The position numbers and the translations under genes are program-made. A stretch of DNA of 35,294 nt from an uncultured Anaerolineales bacterium (lineage in GTDB: Bacteria; Chloroflexota; Anaerolineae; Anaerolineales; Villigracilaceae), in assembly GCA_949319575.1 (NCBI GenBank), contig CASGHD010000136.1:1-35294 (forward strand). The letters run 5' to 3'. Positions 16,409 to 24,430 of the stretch are shown in pieces. Position 1 is the stretch's first letter; each line of letters starts with the position of its first letter. The notes below the pieces were generated by a model. That model was given only the letters and a program-made list of their open reading frames with translations. It searched no databases and was not told the origin of the DNA.

Positions 16409-16472
16409 TGCCACAGAGCCACAGAGTCGCGGAGAATTTATTTTTTCTCTGTGTCTCCGCGACTCTGTGGCA
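16409..16472. repeat. CCACAGAG word hairpin between rodA and gltX
   Basis: The left arm TGCCACAGAG plus CCACAGAG plus TCGCGGAGA (16409-16435) pairs with TCTCCGCGACTCTGTGGCA (16454-16472). The left arm holds one extra 8-base word, CCACAGAG, which shows how these arms grow by word duplication. It ends 4 bases before the rodA stop. Confidence 0.8.
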
Positions 16473-16476
16473 AAAA

Positions 16477-17604
16477 TTAAAACTCTAACTGCCTGAATCT
16501 CATCGCAACGCTTTCCACAAGCCCAATGCCGAGCATCAACGAGGTGAGACCGCTACCGCCGTAACTGATGAACGGCAGCGGCAAGCCTGAGACCGGCACG
16601 ATGTTCAAGTTTACTCCAATGTTGACCATACCTTGAAAAAAAATCAAGATCGCCACGCCGTAGGCAATGTTCATACCTGCCACATCTCGAGCCTTTTGCG
16701 CGGCGCGCAAACACCTCCAAATAACCAGCAAGATGATGACGATGACCAGCATGGCTCCCACAAACCCAAACTCTTCCGACACTGCCGAGAAGATGAAATC
16801 GGTGTGGCGTACTTTGAGGAAGCGCAACTGGGTCTGCGTGCCATGACCGTATCCTTGACCGGTCACGCCGCCCGAGCCGATGGCGATGAGCGCCTGTTGC
16901 ACGTTGTACGTCGCGCCGAAGGTGGCATCTTCCTCGGGGAGGATGAAATTTGCAATGCGGTCTTGTTGGTATTCCTGTAAAAACGGAATGCGAATGCCCG
17001 CGGCGGTCAAACCAACAATCGCAATAAAGGAGATTGTCCCAATCGCCCCGATTGCGATCACATGTTTTACCTCCACGCCATTGAGCCATAACAGCCCGCC
17101 AAGAATAACGCTCAACACCACCACATTGCTGAGGTTCGGCTGGAGCAGGATTAACCCGATAATACCGGATGCCCAAACCACCGCGCCGACCAACCAGCGC
17201 AGGTCACGCGGCCGGTGTTGAGTTGCCTGAAAGTAACGCGCCAGCACAAGGATCGCCACGATCTTGGCAAATTCCGTCGGCTGAAGAAATAACACGCCCA
17301 CCTGGAACCAACGTTGCGCGCCAAACGCGGTTTGACCGAAGCCCGTCAGCGTGATGAGAAACAGCAAAATAACGAGGTACATCGGGCGATAGAGCGCCAT
17401 CCAATAGCGATAATCGATCGCGGCGACGATGAAGATCAGGATCAAACCCACAAGCGCAAAATAAATCTGGCGGTTGATAAGCGGAAGCAATACCTCATTC
17501 CCCGCCACCGCGGAACGGATCATGGTTGTGCCGAACGCCGAAGCCAACACCACGGCGCCCAACAACCAGAAGTCAAAATATCGCCATGAAATATTTTTAA
17601 ACAT
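16477..17604 (-). CDS. rodA: SEDS-family peptidoglycan glycosyltransferase RodA
   Basis: RodA polymerises lipid II during cell elongation together with the class B PBP encoded upstream. The 375-residue product has about ten membrane segments, for example residues 12-30, 43-62, 72-88, and several in the C-terminal half. Family motifs are visible: FLQPTEFAKI, LLQPNLSNVVV, TDFIFSAVSEEFGFVGA, and the terminal NIVPVSGLPLPFISYGGSGL. The ATG at 17604 is chosen because the alternative TTG at 17640 lies inside a hairpin (17635-17665). Neither has a clear Shine-Dalgarno. It is the last gene of the mreB-to-rodA cluster and is separated from minE by that hairpin, so its expression may differ from that of the genes upstream. 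Confidence 0.94.
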   Translation of the reverse strand: MFKNISWRYFDFWLLGAVVLASAFGTTMIRSAVAGNEVLLPLINRQIYFALVGLILIFIVAAIDYRYWMALYRPMYLVILLFLITLTGFGQTAFGAQRWFQVGVLFLQPTEFAKIVAILVLARYFQATQHRPRDLRWLVGAVVWASGIIGLILLQPNLSNVVVLSVILGGLLWLNGVEVKHVIAIGAIGTISFIAIVGLTAAGIRIPFLQEYQQDRIANFILPEEDATFGATYNVQQALIAIGSGGVTGQGYGHGTQTQLRFLKVRHTDFIFSAVSEEFGFVGAMLVIVIILLVIWRCLRAAQKARDVAGMNIAYGVAILIFFQGMVNIGVNLNIVPVSGLPLPFISYGGSGLTSLMLGIGLVESVAMRFRQLEF

Positions 17605-17634
17605 GAGTAGGGGAGTCTTACAGCGTTCTATTCC

Positions 17635-17665
17635 GTTCAATCGGCAGCACGCCTGCCGATTGAAC
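17635..17665. repeat. Perfect hairpin between minE and rodA
   Basis: GTTCAATCGGCAG (17635-17647) and CTGCCGATTGAAC (17653-17665) are perfect 13-base complements with the loop CACGC. No T tract follows on the - strand, so it is not a typical intrinsic terminator. Confidence 0.75.
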
Positions 17666-17679
17666 TAGCAACCAAAAAG

Positions 17680-17949
17680 TTATTTCGACTTTCGCGACTT
17701 TCGACGCGCGGCTTTGAGCGGGATATCTGCCACGAGTCGCTGCGAGCGTCCGTCATGCTCTACGCCGATCTGCATGGCTTTCGCGTCAATTGCGACATGG
17801 CGGCTGATGGTGGCGATCAAGTCGTCTCGAAGCGAATCCAGCTCGGCGGGCGTCAGATCCGTGCGGTCGTGAATCAAAACAAGTTGCAGGCGTTCCTTCG
17901 CGCTATCGGCGCTGGCTTTCTTTCCAAAGAATCTGTCGAAGAATCCCAT
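17680..17949 (-). CDS. minE: Cell division topological specificity factor MinE
   Basis: MinE binds MinD on the membrane, stimulates its ATPase and drives Min redistribution so that division occurs at mid-cell. The 89-residue product has the usual plan: a short amphipathic membrane-targeting start (MGFFDRFFGKK), the MinD-contact region with LQLVLIHDRTDLTP (residues 21-34), and a C-terminal topological domain with ELDSLRDDLIATISRHV. A basic tail (KAARRKSRKSK) is somewhat unusual. GGAGG precedes the ATG, and only one base separates it from the minD stop, so it is coupled to minD. Confidence 0.93.
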   Translation of the reverse strand: MGFFDRFFGKKASADSAKERLQLVLIHDRTDLTPAELDSLRDDLIATISRHVAIDAKAMQIGVEHDGRSQRLVADIPLKAARRKSRKSK

Positions 17950-17950
17950 G

Positions 17951-18748
17951 TCACTTCCTCCCCGTCAGTCGCTGGATGCGTTCCCATAGACTGCCTTGCG
18001 CTTCAAGATCGAGGAACGGAACGGTCTCGCCCTTCAATCGTTTTGCGATGTTGCGGAACGCCTGCCCCGCTCTGCTCTTCGCGTCGTACGCAACGGGCGC
18101 GCCGCGATTCGAAGCGATGATCACATTTTCATCCTCCGGCACAATACCGATCAATTCGACCGCAAGCAAATCGAGAACGTCCTCGGGCGAGAGCATATCT
18201 TTGCTTTTCACCAACGCGGGATTCAAACGATTCAAGATGAGCGCCGCCGGACCTTTCTCTTCCGACTCGAGGATGCCGATGACACGGTCCGCGTCGCGCA
18301 CCGCGCTGACCTCCGGGTTGGTCACCACGAGGACGCGGTCGGCGGCGGCGATGGCGTTTCGAAACCCGCGTTCGATACCAGCGGGCGAGTCAATTAACAC
18401 AAAATCAAAATCAGACCGCAAATCTTTTACCACGCGCATCATATCGCTGGCTGAAATGGCGTTCTTATCGCGGGTCTGCGCGGCGGGGATGAGATACAGA
18501 TCGGGCAATTTCTTATCGCGGATCATCGCCTGCTTCAAACGACAACGTCCTTCGATCACATCGACCAAATCGTAGACGATGCGGTTTTCCAAACCGAGAA
18601 TGACATCCAGGTTGCGCAAGCCGATATCGCCGTCAATACAGACCACTTTCGATTTTTCGGCCGCAAGCGCGACGGCAAGATTGGCGGTGGCAGTGGTCTT
18701 CCCTACCCCGCCTTTCCCGGATGTGAGTGTGATGACTTGTGCAGGCAT
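17951..18748 (-). CDS. minD: Septum site-determining ATPase MinD
   Basis: MinD is a ParA/MinD-type ATPase that dimerises on the membrane with ATP and recruits MinC or MinE. The 265-residue product has the deviant Walker A GKGGVGKTT (residues 11-19), the switch region VVCIDGDIGLRNLDVILGLE, the Walker B-type FDFVLIDSPAGIERGF, and VTNPEVSAVRDADRVIG. The C-terminal segment FLDLEAQGSLWERIQRLTGR could form the amphipathic membrane-targeting helix. AGGAA lies eight bases before the ATG. The mobile double hairpin at 18778-18855 sits between this ribosome site and minC, with one copy of its target duplication 18 bases upstream of the minD start. Confidence 0.96.
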   Translation of the reverse strand: MPAQVITLTSGKGGVGKTTATANLAVALAAEKSKVVCIDGDIGLRNLDVILGLENRIVYDLVDVIEGRCRLKQAMIRDKKLPDLYLIPAAQTRDKNAISASDMMRVVKDLRSDFDFVLIDSPAGIERGFRNAIAAADRVLVVTNPEVSAVRDADRVIGILESEEKGPAALILNRLNPALVKSKDMLSPEDVLDLLAVELIGIVPEDENVIIASNRGAPVAYDAKSRAGQAFRNIAKRLKGETVPFLDLEAQGSLWERIQRLTGRK

Positions 18749-18765
18749 GCGATGTTCCTAATTTA

Positions 18766-18867
18766 GATTATCGGTCGAAAACAAGTTCATGCCGCAGTTG
18801 CGCTGCGGCATGTCAGGCGACAGTGCAACTGTCGCCTGAACTTTCATGAAGCGCTGATTATCGGTCG
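18766..18867. mobile_element. Double-hairpin insertion with 12-bp target duplication at the minC 3' end
   Basis: GATTATCGGTCG occurs perfectly at 18766-18777 and 18856-18867, immediately flanking a 78-base insert (18778-18855). The insert contains two hairpins with mirrored cores: CATGCCGCAG/CTGCGGCATG (loop TTGCG) and AGGCGACAG/CTGTCGCCT (loop TGCAA). Short TTCATG/CATGAA arms surround them. The copy on the minC side contains the last two codons and the stop of minC, so the duplication preserved the gene. No transposase is encoded. Confidence 0.8.
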
Positions 18868-19544
18868 GGCGACCAGTTCTCTGATTGAAGTTTGCCGTGC
18901 TCATTGATTCGCGCCATTTCGGGCTTCGGGTCTATTCTCGGACGCAGTGTTGTCGCCACCTCGTCGGCGATTCGCAACTGGGTGGGCGAAAGATCGAGGG
19001 CGCAGATCACGGCGGCGACATTGCCAGCCGAACCTGCGCGCACCATGCCGCGCAGTCGTCCCCAAATGATGATGTTTCCCTCGGCGATGATCTCGGCGCC
19101 GGGGTTCACGTCGCCCAATATAACAACATGGCCGGGAAATTCGATCCGCGTGCCGGAGCGCAATGTGCGATTCAACAGCAACGCAGTTTCCTCGCCGAGA
19201 TCGGCTATAGAAAATTGACGCGCCTCTTCGGGCCTGGGCTTGGAGATTCGCGTGGCAAGCCCAAGCAACTGCGCTGTCTTCTCTGTTGTCGGCGATTCGC
19301 TAATCACCGCCCAGAGAAAAATACCGCGCTCAGAAAGTTGATCGCGCAACTCCGCGAGATCGTCCACTTTCAACACTTGCGTCATCACGTCCAGCGCAAG
19401 GCGCGCGCCCTGAAAGAACGCAGGCTGGGAATCCACCTGAGTAAGCAAGGCGGAGCGCTGTTGCTCCCACGGCGCGTCATCAATCGAAACGAGCAGCCCG
19501 TCGCGTATGCCTTTGATCTGAAGGAGCGATTTGGTATCTTCCAT
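18858..19544 (-). CDS. minC: Septum site-determining protein MinC
   Basis: MinC inhibits FtsZ polymerisation away from mid-cell when bound to MinD. The 228-residue product begins at ATG 19544 (MEDTKSLLQIKGIRDGLLVSI). It has an N-terminal FtsZ-inhibitory domain (about 1-105) and a C-terminal beta-helix domain (about 120-215) with the typical RSGTRIEFPGHVVILGDVNPGAEI and GNIIIWGRLRGMVRAGSAGN, which bind MinD. The start has no good ribosome site; a 47-base gap separates it from mrdA. Its stop codon and preceding Asp-Arg codons are part of the 12-base duplicated target of the adjacent insertion. Its position between mrdA and minD puts Min control in the elongation operon. Confidence 0.94.
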   Translation of the reverse strand: MEDTKSLLQIKGIRDGLLVSIDDAPWEQQRSALLTQVDSQPAFFQGARLALDVMTQVLKVDDLAELRDQLSERGIFLWAVISESPTTEKTAQLLGLATRISKPRPEEARQFSIADLGEETALLLNRTLRSGTRIEFPGHVVILGDVNPGAEIIAEGNIIIWGRLRGMVRAGSAGNVAAVICALDLSPTQLRIADEVATTLRPRIDPKPEMARINEHGKLQSENWSPDR

Positions 19545-19591
19545 GCGCGGTAACGATTGCGAAATTATAGCATGAAGTATTCGTTGAAATT

Positions 19592-21868
19592 CTAATCGCC
19601 CTGCGCAAGATCGATGGCTTTGAGTTCGAAATACGCCTGCATCACGCGCGCCACGATCGGCGCGGCAACCGAACCGCCCTCGCCGCCATTGTAGGCAAAG
19701 GCAAGGATGATGATTTCCGGGTCGTCGAATGGCGCGTAGGAAAGCGTCCACGCGTGAGTGGGCCAGGAGCCAAAGCGACATTTTCCCAACGCGCTGGCAA
19801 CATCGTCGCAGTATTCCGCCGTCCCGGTCTTGCCAGCCACCGCGATCGGTATCGGATAGAACTCCGTATATACCTGGTGCAACGTGCCGAGCGGGTCTTC
19901 GGTCACCGCCATGCGCGTGCCGGTGCGGACCGCCTCGATGGTGGAGGGCAGGATGATTTTTGTGTTTCCGGTCAGATCACAGTACCCCGCCTCGCAACTC
20001 CATTCGTTGATGAGAGGCTCGACGGTCGCGTCCCATTTCATGTTCGGCGTAAACGGCGAGATCTGATAACTTCCGGCGGGCGGCAACGGGAAAATCTTTG
20101 TTTCATCCGCAACGTCCACCCATACAGCGCGCTCCCTGCCTTCGCCGTCAATGGTTGTTCGCTGTTCATAAATATAGAAATTCTCCGGGTCAAACCACAG
20201 TGGAACGATATGCCCCTCCCCATCCTGCACTTCGCGGATGACGGTGGGTTGCATGAGTTTGCCGCGGTTGGCGATCATTGCGCCGGACATCAAAACCTGC
20301 AACGGTGTGCCGAGAACGTATCCCTGCCCCACGCTGGCGATGTAGGTGTCGCCTGTGGACCAGTTTTCCCCGGTGCTGATGCGTTTCCACTGCGGGGATG
20401 GGACGAGTCCGTCTTCCTCGCCTGGAAGTTGGATGCCGGAGGGGGAACCGTATCCCAACGCCCGCGCGTACTCGCCCAGGCGGAAAATACCGAGTCCTTC
20501 TTCGATCTCGTCTTCGAAACCTCCGCCAAGTTTATAAAAGCAGACATTACTCGAATAAGCGATGCACCGGAAAAAATCGAGCGAGCCAAAGCCGGCTTCA
20601 TTGAACACGCCGTTGCGTTCGTAGATCCAATCTACGAACGGGCGCGAATTGCGGTCGGTGCACGGGTCGGTGGGGCGAAACCGTTCGCACAAAAACAACC
20701 GCCCGGGTGTTTTGACGATCTGACCGACTTTGATCACGCCTTCATTTAGCGCGCCGGTGGCTGTAGAGAGTTTGAATGTGGAGCCCGGCGCCAGCTCGGC
20801 AGAGATGGCATTATTCACAAGCGGGCGGCGCGGGTCTTGCGCCAATTGATTGTAGTAATAGCCCGGTATGAAACGGGCAAGCCGGTTATTTTCATAGGTG
20901 GGATAGGAAACCATGGCGAGGATTTCCCCGGTCTTCGGGTTCATGGCAATCACCACTCCGCTGGAAATGCGACGGGCCGCCTCTAAACGCGTGTTCCAAA
21001 AATTGATCTCATCAATCAGCGAGGCTTCCGCCACTTTTTGCAGGCGGGTATCGATGGTGAGTGTGACGTTGTACCCCGGCGTGGGAGGGATAGGCGGCTC
21101 GAGGTTTCGCAATTCTTCGCCTGCCACATCCTCTTGAATCACGCGCAGTCCGTTTTTTCCGAGCAGGATATCGTCCATAGATGTTTCCACACCGGCGTAA
21201 CCGATCTTATCCCGGTTGGTAACAAAACCTCGTTCTTCGTAAGCAGTTTGCTGTGAGGCGGAGATCGGCCCCAAATAACCAATGATGTTGGCAGTCAGCG
21301 AGCCGGTGGGGTAATCTCGCACCGGTTCGATTTCCAGGGAAACTCCGGGCCAATCGACCGAACGTTCGCGCACAATGCGCGCAAGTTCCTCGCCGATGTT
21401 GCAACTGATCTTGACCGGCACGAACGGCGCGATGGAATCGCCAAGCGCGACCATGTCGGCAATGCTCGGGCCTGGCACACAGGCGGAAAATAGTTTGGCA
21501 TTTTCCAGCGACTCTTCGGTGACCGGTCCGCCCGCCGGCGCGCCAGTGAGTTCGGAGACTTCGCGATAGATTTTCTGAATGTCGCCTTCATCGTCCGGCA
21601 GGCCGGCTGGCGTGATGATTACATTATAGGAGGCGATATTGCGCGCCAGAATATAACCGTTGCGGTCATAGATGATGCCGCGTTGGGACGGCACGCTGAC
21701 TTCAGCCACGTAATTCTCCACCGCCTGGTCGAGCCATTCCTGACTGCCAAAAATTTGCAGAGACGCAAGCCGCGCTACGATCGTCGTCAAAACCAGAGCG
21801 ATCACCCCATAGACGAGCAGTAACCGCCAGGGTTGCGCTTGAAATTTATTATCGGTTTGATTACTCAT
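19592..21868 (-). CDS. mrdA: Penicillin-binding protein 2 (class B transpeptidase, elongasome)
   Basis: This enzyme cross-links peptidoglycan during lateral growth, working with RodA and MreBCD. The 758-residue product has one N-terminal membrane anchor (residues 15-36), a pedestal domain opening with VPSQRGIIYDRNGYILA, and a transpeptidase domain. The active-site motifs are SxxK at S363-K366 (APGSTFKLS), SxN at S439-N441 and KTG at K680-G682. There are about ten Cys in the extracytoplasmic part, including close pairs at 394/403, 435/443, 625/630 and 687/697. Such pairs are uncommon in PBP2 and suggest disulfides. The segment 560-640 before the KTG motif looks like an insertion relative to the usual 600-650 residue length. 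The start overlaps the mreD stop as ATGA. Confidence 0.95.
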   Translation of the reverse strand: MSNQTDNKFQAQPWRLLLVYGVIALVLTTIVARLASLQIFGSQEWLDQAVENYVAEVSVPSQRGIIYDRNGYILARNIASYNVIITPAGLPDDEGDIQKIYREVSELTGAPAGGPVTEESLENAKLFSACVPGPSIADMVALGDSIAPFVPVKISCNIGEELARIVRERSVDWPGVSLEIEPVRDYPTGSLTANIIGYLGPISASQQTAYEERGFVTNRDKIGYAGVETSMDDILLGKNGLRVIQEDVAGEELRNLEPPIPPTPGYNVTLTIDTRLQKVAEASLIDEINFWNTRLEAARRISSGVVIAMNPKTGEILAMVSYPTYENNRLARFIPGYYYNQLAQDPRRPLVNNAISAELAPGSTFKLSTATGALNEGVIKVGQIVKTPGRLFLCERFRPTDPCTDRNSRPFVDWIYERNGVFNEAGFGSLDFFRCIAYSSNVCFYKLGGGFEDEIEEGLGIFRLGEYARALGYGSPSGIQLPGEEDGLVPSPQWKRISTGENWSTGDTYIASVGQGYVLGTPLQVLMSGAMIANRGKLMQPTVIREVQDGEGHIVPLWFDPENFYIYEQRTTIDGEGRERAVWVDVADETKIFPLPPAGSYQISPFTPNMKWDATVEPLINEWSCEAGYCDLTGNTKIILPSTIEAVRTGTRMAVTEDPLGTLHQVYTEFYPIPIAVAGKTGTAEYCDDVASALGKCRFGSWPTHAWTLSYAPFDDPEIIILAFAYNGGEGGSVAAPIVARVMQAYFELKAIDLAQGD

Positions 21869-22365
21869 TCAAACTCCGGGGCTGGGTGCATCCAACGGGC
21901 AAGGTCGCGCATCACCGCGTATACGGGAATGGCAAGCAACATGTTCAACAAAATACTCGGCAGGGTTAGCAAACCCAATGTATCGACAATGGGCAGGGGC
22001 GCGCCCGCCAGGCGCAAGGCGCCCAATGAAAAAATATGCATGAACAAGGTGCCGATCAAGGTTATGCCGAACATCGCCAGTAGCGGCGCCTGCCATACGC
22101 GGCGTTGGATGAGCCTCGCCAGCATGACAACAAACAGATAGGCGATCAGCGGAACAAGAATCGGAACGCCGGACACAAACCCGACCAGCAAGCCCGCCGA
22201 GATCGCCCAGTGCCAGGCGGTATCCACGCCTTCTTGCAACGCCCATGCCGCAAGAATCACCAGCGGCAGATCAGCGATACCGGACAATAAAGGAACCCGA
22301 CTCACAATGGAAGATTGCAAGACAACAGCCAAAAGGATGATTGGGATCGCAAGTAGATCGCGCAT
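21865..22365 (-). CDS. mreD: Rod shape-determining protein MreD
   Basis: MreD is a small integral membrane protein of the elongasome that works with MreC. The 166-residue product is hydrophobic throughout with about five membrane segments, for example LLAIPIILLAVVLQSSIV (4-21), DLPLVILAAWALQ, and the C-terminal LPSILLNMLLAIPVYAVM. The family is poorly conserved, so the call rests on size, topology and the place between mreC and mrdA. The start lies 3 bases after the mreC stop and its own stop overlaps mrdA, which indicates coupled translation. Confidence 0.9.
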   Translation of the reverse strand: MRDLLAIPIILLAVVLQSSIVSRVPLLSGIADLPLVILAAWALQEGVDTAWHWAISAGLLVGFVSGVPILVPLIAYLFVVMLARLIQRRVWQAPLLAMFGITLIGTLFMHIFSLGALRLAGAPLPIVDTLGLLTLPSILLNMLLAIPVYAVMRDLARWMHPAPEFE

Positions 22366-22368
22366 GAG

Positions 22369-23208
22369 TTATGGGACGGGGAGCAACGGGGCGATATCCA
22401 CCGGGGTAAAGTTTACGATCACCAGAATAATTTGCAGGCGGTTAAAGTCTACTACCGGCTGAACCGTGGCTTGCTGAAATAAGTCGAAATCGCGGGCGCG
22501 GACATTAATCACCTGCCCGACGATCAAGTCTGGAGGATACCCGCCTCCCAGCCCCGAGGTCAGGACCAAATCGCCCGCCTCCACGTTGGTTTCCTGCGGA
22601 ATCAATTCCAACTCGAGATCGCCGGTAACCGAGCCGACAAGCGATGCGTCGGTTTCGGCATTTTCCAACCGAACATTCACATTCGACGCCGGGTCGGTGA
22701 TCAGTTGAACGCGCGCCGCGTCGGCGATGACCGCATCCACGCGCCCCACCAAGCCCTGGTTGGTCACCACCGGCATGCCGCGCAGGATTCCATCGTTGGA
22801 GCCGCGATTGATGATCACGTAATGCAAAAACGGACTCGGGTCGCGCCCAATGACGGCGGCGGCTTTGTAGGTATTCTCCGGGTTCGCGCGCGAGAAGTCG
22901 ACCAGCGCGGCAAGAATCTCGGTTTCGCCGACCCGTTGTTGAAGCTGGATCACCTGCGCCTGTAATTCGGATACTTCCGATTCGAGTTCTGCGTTTCGCT
23001 CGCGCAAAGAGGCGACATCGCGCGGCGCGGTCAAGAATTCCCGCACTGCCACAAAGCGGGAGGAGAACCACGTCTGCAAATTGACCAGCGACCCTGTGAA
23101 GACATTCGACGCAGAACTGAAATATCCCCCCAGCGCAAGCGCAATCACCCCGCCGACGACCAGGAAAATGATCGTTGTCTGGAGCGCGCGCGAAAAATTG
23201 TTTCTCAT
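22369..23208 (-). CDS. mreC: Rod shape-determining protein MreC
   Basis: MreC is an anchored extracytoplasmic scaffold that links MreB, MreD and PBP2. The 279-residue product has a membrane segment (about residues 10-30, TTIIFLVVGGVIALALGGYF), a coiled coil (about 65-95, LRERNAELESEVSELQAQVIQLQQRV) and the paired beta-barrel domain. Family motifs include AAAVIGRDPSPFLHYVIINRGSNDGILRGMPVVTNQGLVGRV and DLVLTSGLGGGYPPDLIVGQV. The length is typical. No strong ribosome site is visible before the ATG. It follows mreB after a 61-base gap. Confidence 0.95.
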   Translation of the reverse strand: MRNNFSRALQTTIIFLVVGGVIALALGGYFSSASNVFTGSLVNLQTWFSSRFVAVREFLTAPRDVASLRERNAELESEVSELQAQVIQLQQRVGETEILAALVDFSRANPENTYKAAAVIGRDPSPFLHYVIINRGSNDGILRGMPVVTNQGLVGRVDAVIADAARVQLITDPASNVNVRLENAETDASLVGSVTGDLELELIPQETNVEAGDLVLTSGLGGGYPPDLIVGQVINVRARDFDLFQQATVQPVVDFNRLQIILVIVNFTPVDIAPLLPVP

Positions 23209-23269
23209 GTTAGTATGATCGTTTTGTCCTTAAACCTATCGTTCGCACATTGATGATTATCTTCACACG

Positions 23270-24340
23270 CTACACGGTATGTCGGGTGCTACCACGTTCA
23301 AGCCCGACAAGATAGCGGCTCAAACCATCGAAATCCTCGAACACCATGCCGGCGCCGCGCGCCACGCATGTGAGTGGATCCTCCGCAACCCAAACGCGTA
23401 ACTTCACTTCATCCGTGAGACGGTCCGCCAGCCCTTGTAAGAGCCCGCCACCGCCGGCAAGACAGATGCCCGCGTCCATCAGATCCGCAACGATCTCCGG
23501 AGGGATTTCGTCCAACGCGTCACGGATGGTATCGATAATGACCTGCACCGAACCTGCCAACGCTTCGCGCATCTCCACCGATGATACCTCGATGCTTTCC
23601 GGCAAGCCCGTGACGAGGTTGCGCCCGCGCACTTCCATGGTCTTCTCCGGTTGAAGGGGATAGGCCGAACCGATCTTCCATTTGATCTGCTCCGCAACAC
23701 CTTCGCCAACGAGCAGGTTATATTTGTTTCGCAAATATTGCACAATATCCTGGTCCATCTCATCTCCAGCCACGCGCAACGAGCGGGATGTGACCACGCC
23801 GCTCATAGACATCACTGCCACTTCCGTCGTTCCGCCGCCGATATCAACCACCATGCTCCCGCGAATTTCACCCATCGGCAAGCCAGCCCCCAATGCCGCG
23901 GCGATCGGCTCTTCGATCATGTACGCCGCGCGCGCGCCAGACGCCATTACCGCGTCGTAGACTGCGCGTTTTTCCACTTCCGTCACGCCGGTGGGGATTC
24001 CCACCACCACGCGCGGGCGGGGGAGCGGCACAATATTTTGCTCGTGCACCCTGCCGATGAAATATTCCAACATCACCTGCGTGATATCGAAGTCGGAGAT
24101 CACGCCATCGCGCAACGGGCGCACCACCGCCACATTGCTCGGCGTGCGACCCATCATCTCTTTCGCTTCCAAACCGATGGCAAGCGGTTGGCGCAGGCGC
24201 TTATCAATGGTAACCCACGAAGGCTCATTGATGACAATTCCCTTGCCGCGCACGTTCACTAGCGTGTTCGCAGTCCCCAGATCGATCGCAATGTCCAGTG
24301 AAAATAAGCCCAACAGCCAATTAATCGGGTTGAACGCCAA
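23270..24340 (-). CDS. mreB: Actin-like rod shape-determining protein MreB
   Basis: MreB forms membrane-bound filaments that orient cell-wall synthesis. The 356-residue product has the actin-fold phosphate loops DLGTANT (residues 20-26) and VDIGGGTTEVAVMS, and the adenosine motif ICLAGGGGLLQGLADRLT. The start codon is TTG (24340-24338), supported by GAGGAG seven bases upstream. The first residues FNPINWLLGLF are amphipathic and suit direct membrane binding. It is the first gene of the shape cluster. A TATAAT box on the - strand (24386-24381) lies about 40 bases upstream, divergent from udk. Confidence 0.97.
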   Translation of the reverse strand: MAFNPINWLLGLFSLDIAIDLGTANTLVNVRGKGIVINEPSWVTIDKRLRQPLAIGLEAKEMMGRTPSNVAVVRPLRDGVISDFDITQVMLEYFIGRVHEQNIVPLPRPRVVVGIPTGVTEVEKRAVYDAVMASGARAAYMIEEPIAAALGAGLPMGEIRGSMVVDIGGGTTEVAVMSMSGVVTSRSLRVAGDEMDQDIVQYLRNKYNLLVGEGVAEQIKWKIGSAYPLQPEKTMEVRGRNLVTGLPESIEVSSVEMREALAGSVQVIIDTIRDALDEIPPEIVADLMDAGICLAGGGGLLQGLADRLTDEVKLRVWVAEDPLTCVARGAGMVFEDFDGLSRYLVGLERGSTRHTV

Positions 24341-24380
24341 GGCAGGCTCCTCGATATCGATTCTTCATATTCGTCGGAGT

Positions 24381-24422
24381 ATTATACCTAACAATCATCA
24401 ACCACGTGAAATCACGTATAAT
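24381..24422. promoter_or_regulatory. Divergent -10 boxes for mreB (-) and udk (+)
   Basis: On the - strand TATAAT occupies 24386-24381, giving a short leader to mreB. On the + strand TATAAT occupies 24417-24422, only 8 bases before the udk ATG at 24431, so the udk transcript would be leaderless or nearly so. No good -35 box is evident for either. Both -10 boxes match the consensus perfectly. Confidence 0.55.
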
Positions 24423-24430
24423 CGACCTGT

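Noticed and set aside
19754..20749. A 331-residue open frame opposite mrdA
   Set aside because: It has no motif or ribosome site; its length is explained by codon bias of the PBP2 gene on the other strand.
23651..24262. A 203-residue open frame opposite mreB
   Set aside because: It is antisense to a highly conserved gene, with His/Arg-rich composition typical of a shadow frame.
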